A stretch of DNA of 64,000 nt from Eonycteris spelaea. Lineage: Eukaryota; Chordata; Mammalia; Chiroptera; Pteropodidae. A program made the position numbers and the translations under genes. Below, piece after piece: positions 17,721 through 29,300 of this stretch (positions are counted from its first letter, which is position 1; every line of letters starts with the position of its first letter). The notes beneath the pieces were generated by a model. The model was not told the origin of the DNA. It worked only from the letters and a program-made list of their open reading frames with translations, and searched no databases. Where the stretch lies: contig PUFA01000006.1 in assembly GCA_003508835.1 (NCBI GenBank), positions 8,308,001 to 8,372,000 on the forward strand, in the 5' to 3' direction.

Positions 17721-18055
17721 GTCTGGGACCCTGGGACCGCGCAGGGCCGGCGAAGGTGCAGACTGCCTCTGGAGAGCGCGAGGCAGCAGCCTGGAGGCTC
17801 AGGTTCCTTTGCTCGTGCGTAGTTCTGCCCTCCAGCACTGTCTCTCCTACCCCTTGGGCTCGAGGCTGGAATTGAGCTTCCGGAGAGGCGGACAGGAGGG
17901 CTTGCTTAGCATGTAGAGTGTATTTCCGGGTTGAGCCCAGGAGGTGGGAGGAGGCGGTGTTTCCGGCCGTCGTCGCTGTCCGGGGAAGCTGAGGCGAGAG
18001 GGAGCTGTCCGGGTGGGAAGTCCGCACTATCTTCTTCCTTTTCCTCCTCCTCCGG
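17700..18055 (+). other. KIAA0319L: Tentative KIAA0319L 5' non-coding exon 1
   Basis: The region downstream of the YY1-like site is GC-rich and lacks a conserved reading frame. A good donor, CTCCTCCGG then GTGAGG, begins at 18056 and would join to the acceptor at 20781-20782. Exon start and even the choice of donor are inference; other GT sites (for example near 18148) are possible. Confidence 0.35.
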
Positions 18056-20782
18056 GTGAGGGGAGCGAAGGTTGGGGCTCCGACCCATGGACCGGGAGGA
18101 GGCGGCGGCTCCCGAGAGCCGGGGCCCCTCCGTGTGGCCCTGAGCCCGGGTAGGTGGCCAGAGGCGGCTGGTTTCCAGGCCAAGGACCACGAGTTCAGGG
18201 GAGGGGCAAGGGGGACGGGGTATTTCTGGGGGTGCGCTCGCCGGGTGTTGGGACCCGGAGGTGGCGCTCCTGGCTCGGCTAGGGCAGCCAGCTGCTTCTG
18301 GCTTTGCAGGTGCGGAGCTCGGGTCTCAGGCTGAACTCCGCTTCTTTCGGGCTCGGGCCTGGTCCTGTAGCTTCCTCCATCCCTGACAGACAGACAGACA
18401 GACAGACAGGGCTCGGGGCTCTGCTGTCCTATCTCCTTCGACTTCTGCAACCTCTTCCTTAGCTGCTGTCTCTGGTGTTCGCTGTTCTCACCAAGATAGA
18501 AAGTTGGTGCTGAAAAAGGGGGGCGGGGCTGAGCACGACGTGTAAATTACTGTGTGAAATCTGCCTCATTCAAGACTTGCCCACAAAGAGGTCCTGTGCT
18601 GGCTGCAGGGAGCACGAAGGTGAAGTCAAAAAAAAAAAAAAAAAAAAACCCTCAGGTGTGATTCCAGGAAAGCGTTGCCTTCTCATCTGTTGGTGGTTGT
18701 ACTCAACCTACAATGGATGCAATAGGTGAAGAGCATTAGCTGACTCTCACTGTGCTTTCTTATGTGATTAACAGACTAGAAGCTAAGAGCAAATTGGAAA
18801 GACGACCTCCTAGAACAATCTGTTCATTTTTCCAGCTATTTGGAAAACAGTGTCTGCAAATATAAGCAAAGCTATTCATGGCAGTCTGTTCTGTAACTTT
18901 CCCAAATATCTGAGACTTTTTTTTTTTTTAAGAGCTTTATTCTTGATTACTCACACCAGCTGAATAGGCCGTTTCAGACGTGCTCTGTCGTTCAAACATA
19001 TCTTATCGCTGTGTACATAAATGGAGTTCCACGTATGTAGCTGACAGACTGAACTATGATACATTCCCCATCAACCTGAAGTATTAAGTAAACATTACCC
19101 CTGCTCTGTCTGAACAGCTGCTGCAACAGAGTGCTTTTATTTCGGGTGTACTTGTAACGCCCTAAATGCCAGAACTATTGCAAGCTTTTCTAGATTTTCA
19201 TTTGTCAGGTATTGTGGGGGTGTGTGTTTTCTCCCTGGGCTGTTACCCTTTGATTCTATAACAAGCCATTTGGATCTTGGTGATGTGTTGCTCCTGCCTT
19301 TGGTCAACAAGCTTTTGACTGCACCCTCGCAGTGATTTGTGCCCTTGGGCAATTGTAGGTTTCAGAAGAATGACTAGTTGCAAGTTCACAGGAAAATAGC
19401 TCTGCCCCCTCTTATGCATGGTTTGTAAGACATTGTACTTCTATCAGCTTGCTAATCCAATGGTGTTTTATTACTCCCATTTTCAAAACCTATTCATTTC
19501 TTTAATGCTTCTATCGCCCACCTGTCACACTATTGATGACAGGTATTGAGTCACCTTGAGTTTAAAAAACCCTTTTGTGGTAGACAGAAATGTGTTGGAT
19601 AAGATCCATACACACATGCACACTCACTCATTCCATCTTGGGAGGCTAGAGAAGTTTCTGGATATACTTTCTTAGACTCCATTTCATAATTTCTTGAGCA
19701 TGTCTGTGGCCCACACATGATGTCTTTTCTGTTTCCTGCTTCCTAACAGGCAACTACAAAATAACTAGAAACAGGAGTGGATAGAAGTGAATGAGAAAGA
19801 TGAAGTCCTTCAAATGCTTAAGGCTTAGTAAAAGCCTTTTGTTGGGTGGGCTGTACCTCAGTTTTGCAGCTGCGTGTGTGCGTGTGTATTTCATAATATT
19901 AGTTTGGATATCCAACCCATACAATGCCAGTCTTTCTGTATGTTGGCTGGTGTGGGGGTTGTCAGTTTGTACCACTTGCCAGATTGGGATGACAGGTGCA
20001 CATTTAGGACAAAAGATTTTTTCAATTGCTTCTTCAGAACTTGATCAAGCCTCATAATGTTGCCAAGATTTATGTAATAATTTGTACAGTATAGAAAAGT
20101 TGTGTAAGAGAGAAGATATTGATGGAAAATAATTTTATTTTTCTTTGGAAGGGACATAAACAGCCTCTAGATTCTAGAGTAGCCTGCACAATGTCTGGTA
20201 TATAATAGGGCTGAGTAAATATGTATTGAAAAAGTATGTATATGAATTCAAGTCAGGAATTGCAAATGATTCTAGGGATCAGGGAGGTGACACCGAAGTA
20301 TAAATCACATAGACTATTAAAGATAATAGTGGCAAGGACAGTTGCAAACTGGAGAGTGCATGCCCTCTCTAAAGACAAACACATTAAATTTTAAAACGTT
20401 TAGGTCCAGCCTTTTCTTTCATATATAAGGAATTGTGTTTGGTTAGTCACAAAGCTGTTAGTAGTAGAACTGGAACTGAAACTCAGATATTTTTGCAGGC
20501 TGATACCTTTCCATTTTTCCCTGTAGATAATTTACTGTTAGGCTGTAAATGATGGAATATAAAGTGTTTCAGTTTTACAATGGATTCGTTTCATATCCCT
20601 TGCTGTGTTTTTATCCTGATAATTATAGGCTATTTCAAAAACTCAGGTTTAAAATTTATGGGCAGAGATGAGCAGTGAAAGACAAACTTGAAATTTCCCC
20701 CTAATCTATCTAGCATTCTACATTTCCAGGAATCAATTATTAATTACTTGGCATATAATTTCTTTTCTTTGTCTCTTTCTAG
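18056..20782 (+). other. KIAA0319L: KIAA0319L intron 1 (tentative)
   Basis: Holds the rest of the CpG-rich region to about 18400, a GACA tetranucleotide run (about 18385-18409), an A run (18629-18649) and AT-richer DNA thereafter. No exon was recognised. Confidence 0.5.
18385..18409. repeat. (GACA)n microsatellite
   Basis: About six tandem GACA units. Short and pure, so probably polymorphic. Confidence 0.9.
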
Positions 20783-20948
20783 TGGACTGGTTCTGCCTGT
20801 CTGGAAGGCCATGGAGAAGAGACTGGGAGTCAGGCCAAGCCCTGCTTCCTGGATTTTATCAGGATTTTGCTGGCTGTCATCTGTGAAGTGGTTGAAAAGC
20901 CTGTACCCTTTTATGCCTACTTCTGCTTCAGTGCTCTGTCGTCAACAG
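20783..20948 (+). CDS. KIAA0319L: KIAA0319L exon 2 (start codon and signal region, one frame break)
   Basis: Acceptor TCTTTCTAG, donor GTACTA at 20949. The ATG at 20811-20813 gives [18 protein letters not shown] and then [12 protein letters not shown], close to human. After that the human-like, cysteine/phenylalanine-rich hydrophobic continuation is in another frame; the switch falls at the T run 20909-20912. With one extra T the exon would end in phase 1, fitting exon 3, and would also be one codon shorter than human. The start of the exon is duplicated in inverted form at 21585-21606. Confidence 0.9.
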
Positions 20949-23287
20949 GTACTACTTTCTTTATAGATTTAAGGCTTAATAAAAAGGAATTTTGCGTGTG
21001 TCCTTCAGTTCATTTTAAAGACTAGTAGGAAGCAGAAAAGCAGTTTGCTAATTGACAGTAATGTCTTGTTGGTGGACACTTAGTTGGATTTGTTTGTTTT
21101 GTTTTGGAACTAAAATTTAAATTGGGTTCTTTATCATAAGGGAGAGTTGGCACAACTATTTTGAGATTTGATGAAGATGGAATGAAAGGAGAAAGGCTCT
21201 GTCTATGGCCATGCCACCATGGACAAGACTGGGCCCGTCTGATTTCAGAAGCTAAGCAGAGTCGGGCCTGGTTAGTACTTGGATGAGAGACCTAGCAAGA
21301 CCAGGTGCTGTAGTCGGAAAAAAAAAGTAAGGGATTGTAAGATGACAAAAGAAAGAAAAAAGAAAAGAGAAAGGTTTCAAAGTTGAACAAACCTGGGACC
21401 TGGAGCTGGATGTTGTCACTTAATAAAACCTTGAGCAAGTTACTTGTTGTCTGTAAGAACATAAGACCTACCTCAGAGCTTGATTTGGGAGATAAAATAA
21501 TTAAAGCATGTAGTACAGTGCTCTGAACATAGGTGCTTAGTAAATGATACTTTGTTTCCTTTCTTTTTAAAATAATCAACACTTACAGGCAGAACCAGTC
21601 CACTAGAGAGAAAGGAATCAATACTCAAAGGAACGTGTTCCTTGCTTTTTCCACAGAAGGGGTTATGCTGATAGATTTCATAAAGTATGCTTTTCTCTTA
21701 GAGATTATTTTACCCAGCCTAGAACCTCTTGCCAGAAAAGAGTGCCAAGAATGCTAAATTTCAAGAATATCCTTTCTTTCTGTATTCTTTTTTCTTTCAT
21801 TTCTTTTGTTGACATTGTTTCTTGCAGAGTATTATATGTCAGAAAATAGCAATTTGAGAAAGACTTCTGAGTGTGCTGCCATTCTGGGCAATGACCAAAA
21901 GCCTTCTGTTGCAGAGACCACTGTCTAGGATAACTAATCAGCCTTTTGCTCCTATAATTACAAAGATTTCTGTTGCTTTCCTAAAGGAATTGGTGGTCAT
22001 GATCTTGAGAGTTAAGTAATTATTGTATTTTGTAATTTCAGTAACATCAGCTTTTGGTTTTTGTTGTCTTGCAGTGGTGGTTGATGATTGCATAATTATA
22101 GCAGTGGATATTGCCGTTGACAGAAAGCTGACCTAAATGTTTTTTACCCAGATGATGCTTTGCTGGGACAGCTATTTCAGGCCAACATTTTATGTAAGAT
22201 CATTTGAATTAAATAAGTAACTGATTTAGCACCGTGAGAGTAAGAAAACCACATTTTTTTGAAGTGCACCTACCGTACACCAGACTCCTGATTATAAACA
22301 GTACATATCTCATCTCATTTAATCCTCATGCCATCCCTAAAACAGATAGTTGTATTCTCATTTTATGGATAAGGAAATTGAGGCCCACCTAGCGGAAGAT
22401 GACTTGACCAAGGTCACACAGCAAGAACATGACAGAGCCAGGATTCTAAACCCAGGCCTGTCAACTCTACAACTCATGCTCTTTTCCATCTGATGATCTT
22501 TTGGAGGACTAGAGACAATATTTTACTCTGAATCATGATAAGCAGCTTGTTATTTGAGGGATTCCAATTACAGGGGAGGACAATGCATTTCCAAAAGTTA
22601 CTGTATATTTCAGTCTTGCACGTGGTTAAACATAGTACTGTGGGCTCATTGGGCTAGTCTTAGTATTCCTTGAGCTTGGTGCTTAAAAACAGCACTCTAG
22701 GAACCAGATTGAGTGTAAAGGTGCAAAGTGGTATTGTTAGGAGTGTTTTGGTAGAGATTAGATTGTACCACTTCTAAATGTACCATTTTAGAAAAGGTTG
22801 GAGCTTTTACCATGGAAGAACCAAGAACCATGTGTATTCAAACTGAGGGAACATGCAAACAACACATGACAGATTTGTTATATATTTTAATTTATCAGAG
22901 CCCTTTCTCATTAGTTTTTTTAAAACCCACAGTATTCTAACAAAAAATGAATAAAGGACATAAACAGAGCACCATAAATAAGAAATTAAAATGATTTATA
23001 AATATTTTTAAATGTTCATTCTCATTACTAACCAAAGAACTACAGATTAAAATGAGAAATCCTTTTTAATTCATCAGACTGATGACAGAGAATGTAAAAA
23101 TATCTAGTTCTGCCAAGGAGTGATGTGGTTGCCCTTATATTGTGCTGCAGAGTTTGAACACAGCTTTTTGGCATAAATATCAAGATCTTTAAAAAGTTCA
23201 TGTCCTTTAATTTAGTAATTTCCCTTTAGGAATATATCTCAGGGACACACTTCTCTCTCTCTCTCTTTCTTTCTTTCTTCTTTCTTT

Positions 23288-23367
<80 letters not shown>

Positions 23368-26300
23368 TCTCATTATGGTGACATTGGTTAATGAAATCCA
23401 GTAAGTTTCATATATACAATTAAACAATAAGACATGTATATATTGCATTGTGTGTTCACTGCACATAGTTAATTTTTTTTTCATCTCATATTTGTCCCTT
23501 TTTACCCCATCCACCTCCCCATTCCCTCAAGGAGACATTTAGATAGTTGTGAATGAGAGCATTCATCAGTATTCTTTTATTCTCTTTTGCAAAACATTGC
23601 AACAACTGCCCAACAATAAAGGGGGGAGAAATTATGGTATGTCCATGTACCATAATTTGCATGGTGGAATATCATCAATCTTTAAAATTCATAATTTAAA
23701 GAGTAAATACATGGGAAAATGCTCCTGTATTAACTGATAAAAGCAGAATACACAATTGCATATTCACTGTGGTGCTTATTTTGTGAAAAAAAATTTTTTA
23801 TATACTAGAAAACAATCTAAAACAACATATATAACTAATAAATGTTTATATATTTTTTGAATAGTGGAATTATTATCCTTTTATACTTTCCTGTGTTTTC
23901 CAGATCTTTTTTCAGTGTACATATTTAACTTTCATTTTATAAGGGGGGAAAAAGACTTACCTGAAAAAGCAACAACAAAACAATAGCAGCAAAAATCTGT
24001 TGATAGCTCGGGTCAGTGTTTATCTACTCATGAGTGTGTTCAGTTTTTACATGCATTCTTAAGTTTTCCCTGATAAAATACATTCTTGAACGTTTGCTGT
24101 TGTCATTTAGCTCATGGATTGTATGGACGATTCCTGAAAAACTAATCAAAATAAGGCAGCTCTCTAGTTATCCCTATTCCTGTTTACCACTTGGCAGTTT
24201 ATTCCATCACTGGTAGAGCCCAGGCACCCATTGACTTACATGTAATAAGCTTTTTTATTATCGCTTTTGGGTTCAGTGCTGAAGCCCACTGCTTGAAAGC
24301 GGTGATTACAATTTGTCTGATAAAAGATGCTCTGTGTTTTCCTTGTGGGCCATTGAATCACTATTTTTCTGTTTAATGTTATTGTTAAATGGCTTGAAAA
24401 ATAACATTTTGGACCTGGGGATTATCAGTATTTGGAGACAAATGAGGTGACCCCAAGAGTTTGGAAATTACTGCAATAGATTGTCAGCTTCTTAAGAGCA
24501 GGAATTTTGTCTTTTTTACTTATGCTAGGTATTCCTAGCAAGTACTGATGGCTGGGCACATAGTAGATGCACCATAAAAATATTTGTTGACTGAATAAAT
24601 TAATAAATTAGCAATAAGGGAACTGTCCTTTGAGAATTAAACTTTAAAATCAACACAATCTATTATTTGAGATTTATAGCTTAGAATCAACACAATCAGA
24701 GAAGTCACTTCTATGTGAAGCCACCTTTGGAAGACACAGTGCCTTTGAGACCAGCAAGCTCTAGTTAAAATAATAACAAATATATTAACATATCTAAAGA
24801 ATGTGCGTATCTGAAGAGTTACATGTGCATGTGTGTAAGGACAAGAGGGCCCAAACCAGCCCTGGAAACCTAAAACAAGGAGAGTCATCGAGGCTAATGT
24901 AGTCCTAAAGCTAACAATTGGCTTTGAAAACTTTTACTGATGCTCCCCTGCTTCTGGGAAGTAGATTATACAGTTAGTTAATAAGTGTTTTGAGTGAAGA
25001 GAAAAAATATTCAATTCAGAACCAGTTTTTGAGAATTCATTAGGAGTGTGGTTTTAGGCTAGGCACAAGGGTAATAAGGATGATTATAACACAGTCCTTC
25101 CCTGGAAGAACTCCCAGTTTAACGAGAGAGAGAAAGAGACACACACACAGACAGAGACAGAGAGCGAGCGCACACACGTGTGTAAATACTGTGATGTGGT
25201 AAGTGAAAAGATAGAAGAATGCAGTGGCCAGAATGCTGCTGAAACCAGGGAGGAAATACTCAGCCTAGAGGTGAAGGGAGAGAATCGAGGAATTATCCCC
25301 AGACAAGCTGATGCCTGAATAGATTTTTTGAAGGTTGAATTTGAAGGATTTAAGGGGTATTCCTAGGCAATGGGAATGCCAAGAACAAAAAGGTAAAACA
25401 GCCCAGGATATAGCACAAACTCTATATGCAGTTTAGTGCTGCTGCAGTATAAAGAGCAGAGCTGAAAAGGCAGCTCCTGAAAAGGTAGATCCTGGCCAGG
25501 TCATGAAGGATCTTGTATACGTGTGAAGAAGCTTTGGTTTTAATCTTTTTAGGTAGGTAGTCTACAAATTTTTTTTGATTACACACTCTAATTCATAAAA
25601 AAGTTGAGGATTTACCCCAATATATGTTCATTTATACATAATAACAAGTACCTTTGAATTAATGTCTAATGTATATAAGAGATGCCAAAAATAAAAGTTT
25701 AAAGGGATCAACTAAAAAACAAATACAAATAGTTTTAATATCTTCCTTTCATACCCCAGTGATTTGTCTTGTGCACCTCTTGTACGAAAACGCTGCTTTG
25801 GAGATCATTGCCTTAGGGAGGTGGGAGCTATTGAAAATTTTAAGCAGAAGGTTAATACTGGTTAGTTTCTAGATCATTGTTGCTGGAATATGGACAAATG
25901 ATAATGGTGGAGATGGGAGGAAGATGGAAAGGGGAGGGATGTCAGGGCTAGAGGTCAGGGTATCTATTAGGAAGTAAATCAAGTAGTCCAGGAGGAAAGT
26001 GATGGGGCTCTCTGCCTTCAAGGACTCTCTCACTGAAGAGAGTAATTTTACTCAATACAAATCAGTAGTAGTGCTAAATAGATGGGTAGAATTTGGGAAT
26101 TCAGTAGTCAGAGATGAGAGGAGGTTATATTTTTTCAATTACGGTATAACTAATTCCAGAACATTCTTCTAATACCTCAGAAGAAACCCTCTACCCATTA
26201 ACAGTCACTCCCTATTCCTCCCTCCCCTGATCTTTATAAAGACTGGTAAAACAACCAGATAGGTACATTTTTTAAATTACATATTTATTTCACAAATACT

Positions 26301-29300
26301 TACTGGGCCAGGCATGTTCTTTGTGAGAACTCTAGCCAAGTCCCTTACTTAGTCTTTCTGGCCAGTGAAGCTTTCCGAAAGAGCAGAGTGCACGTGCTGG
26401 CTTCATTCTCCCACCTCTGTCCTCTGAATCTAGTGAGGTCCTGGTTTCCACCTAAACCTTGGCCTTTGCCAAGGTAACCAATAACCTTCCTAGTTGGAGA
26501 CCTATACTTTTTCCTTACTTAGCATCTTTGCTGCATTGGACACCTTCACATACTTCTTTCTTGAGACCCTTTCCTCAGTCACCTTAAATTATTTGTTCTC
26601 CTTCCAAAGCCAGTGCACTGAGCTTTCTAATTATTCTTTCCTCACTCCCATCTCAGTGTGTCCCTTAAATGTTTTGTTCCTCAGCATTCTGTTTCTACCA
26701 TTTCTTGTCTCACTCTTGTGTGCTCTCCGCTGGGCAGTCTATTTTTCCCTATAATTATAACCTGTGCGCTCACTGCTTCCGAATCTATAACGGTTCATTC
26801 ACTTCTCTCCAGACTATGTGGCCATCTCTGCGCCACACATCTCCAACCACATGTCTCATAGCTACCTCTAAGTTAATGTATCAAAACTGAACCCATGATC
26901 TTCTATCCCTCTTCCTCCTTTTTTATATTCTATAACTGGGAAAAGACCTTTTCCACTCATGTTATGAGATAGAAATCCCTGAGCCATTCTATGTTCCTTT
27001 CTCTACTCCACATTCCGATCACTGTTCCTGGAGTGCCATCTCATGTTTCCAGACAGGGTGCTCCATACCTCTTCATATGCCATTATCATTCTGCTTGATG
27101 TATTCTGATTCAGGTAAACAGCTCCTTTTTGATGCTTTCCCTGAGACCCCTCTCTGGTTTGAACTTCTTCTTTAATGTTCTCATAGTGTCTATGCATCTC
27201 TCTGTTATTATACCATGCTATACTGTGTGATTTAGGCTTTATGAGGAGAGGTTCAGAGTAGATCTTGCTTTAAAGTGTGACCTACTCTAAGGTGAGGCCT
27301 TTCTAGTATCCACTGGTCTACAGCGTTAATGTGATTTCTTTGCTCTGGCAGAGCTGGAGTTCCAAAGTGCTCCTACCACCTTCCCCCAGCTCTGTGTGAC
27401 CTCTAGTGATTCTGTTTCCCTTTCAGCCCTGAGTCATCTACTATCTAATAATCCTCAGGTAGTCTTGTCCTGTGCCTTTAACTATACCAGCCCTCAGCGT
27501 GGCACGGGACCCTCTCTTTTCACAGCTCCTTTCTCTCCAGTGTCTCACTCAAATTCTAACTAAACTCAGATCTCTGCTTCTTGGGCTCAGTGAGACTCCT
27601 CCATCTGGGCTCTAGCTTTCTGTGCCCTGGTTGCGAAGTTGCCCCAGAGAACTGGGCAATTGTACGGCTCACTTCAAGCTTCCCTTATCTCAGGGATTAT
27701 AGCCTTGCACTGCTCTTATTTCCCAAAAACTGTTGTCTTGTATGTTCTGTCCAGTTATTTATGGTAGATGGTGAATCTGGTACTAGTTACTCGATCATGG
27801 CTAGGAGCAGAAGTCTGCTATGATTACTTACGTATGTGTCTGCTTCATTTACTGTCTTACTCATAATTACATACCTAGCATCTATCATATAGTACGTAGC
27901 AATAAGGTTTATTGGGTTAACTTAAAGATAATGCTGGAAATAGTACCAATTTGGAATATACATATTAAAGAGAATCATTCTTTCCTACTCTGTTTTTCAA
28001 CCTTAGCTCATTAAGTGGGCACTTGACTTCCCAGGAGGGAACAATATTTGGAAGGAAAATTTTTGCTCTTTTATCCACCTTTTTTCTGCCTCTCTTCAGA
28101 GACAAAGGATGGAAGACTGATTTTGTTGCTTGGTGAGGCTGGAAAAGAATCCTGTTGTATGGAATAGCCAGTCTTTAGGATTTGCATGTGTTCTCTCCAG
28201 CTGGTCTGCCCATGCCAGAAGAATCTGCATTTGTCCAATAGGGTAAATTTAATTTAGCGAGGAAAGTATTAGAAAGCTCATTTGTGATTGTGCATCTAAG
28301 CTATGTTCTCTAGTCACCTTATCACTTCTTATAAAGATATTTTGATCTCCATCTACCTCTGCCATGGTTTATTTTTTAATTAGTCCCAAACTCTGGGTGA
28401 GATTAATTATCACCCTCAAACCCCACAGAGACTACAGATGGGACAAAGACAGCTCCTGGTTTGGCAAGAGATCTTTTCCCCACTAGTTGTCATTCCCTTT
28501 TTGATCTCATAACTGCTTGTATTTGCCCCTGGCAGAGAGAAGGCACCTGAGCTCACTTTCCTCCTTCACCCCTACCCTTTGGTTGCACTTTGAGAGCAAT
28601 GGCTCCTGTTGTACTAGTCAGACCAAGTGGTATCTTTTTCCTTTAAAAGAATTAAATAATTTGAACATGCATCAGTCTTTTCTTCAGGAGAAAAGCATTT
28701 TCAGGAGACTTTTTAGATGACATTATACATCTCTGCCCTTCTTGTATCTGCTGGGCACCTAATTTAAGTGGATGGACTAATGGAATATATCTCATAGCAA
28801 TGAGCCTTCAGCAGGAACTTTCTCCTGCCAAACTGTCCTATATTCTTAACTACTTTTCAGTACAGGAAAGTAATAAATTATTAATCCTAAATCTGTCTCC
28901 TCAGATTGTAGGATAATGACTTGAGTACATGGCAACTGGGGGAAGGTAGAGTTTTCTGGCTCTTAGTACAAACCATGGACGATTTTTGATTCTGAAATTC
29001 AGCTAGCGTTGAGCAAGTCTATGGGATCTTGTTATATCACAATTTAATTGAGCAAAGTAAGACAAATCAGAATCCTCTAATGATAGCCTCTCTCCCAATG
29101 AAATGAAGTAATTACCTCTTGCTTAAGTTCTCTTCAGTAAAAGATAATCATCTTACGTTCTTCTCTCTATCTTGGAAAGATATAATTTTAGTGGGTTCTT
29201 TTTGCCCTTTAGCAATAGTATGTAAACACAAACTTACTTCCTAACAAAGTGAAGAAGGATAAGAAAATGGCATAATTGGACAGTAAATCCAATTCAATTT

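Noticed and set aside
23239..23514. Arg-Glu repeat protein
   Set aside because: The frame is only the translation of the CT microsatellite.
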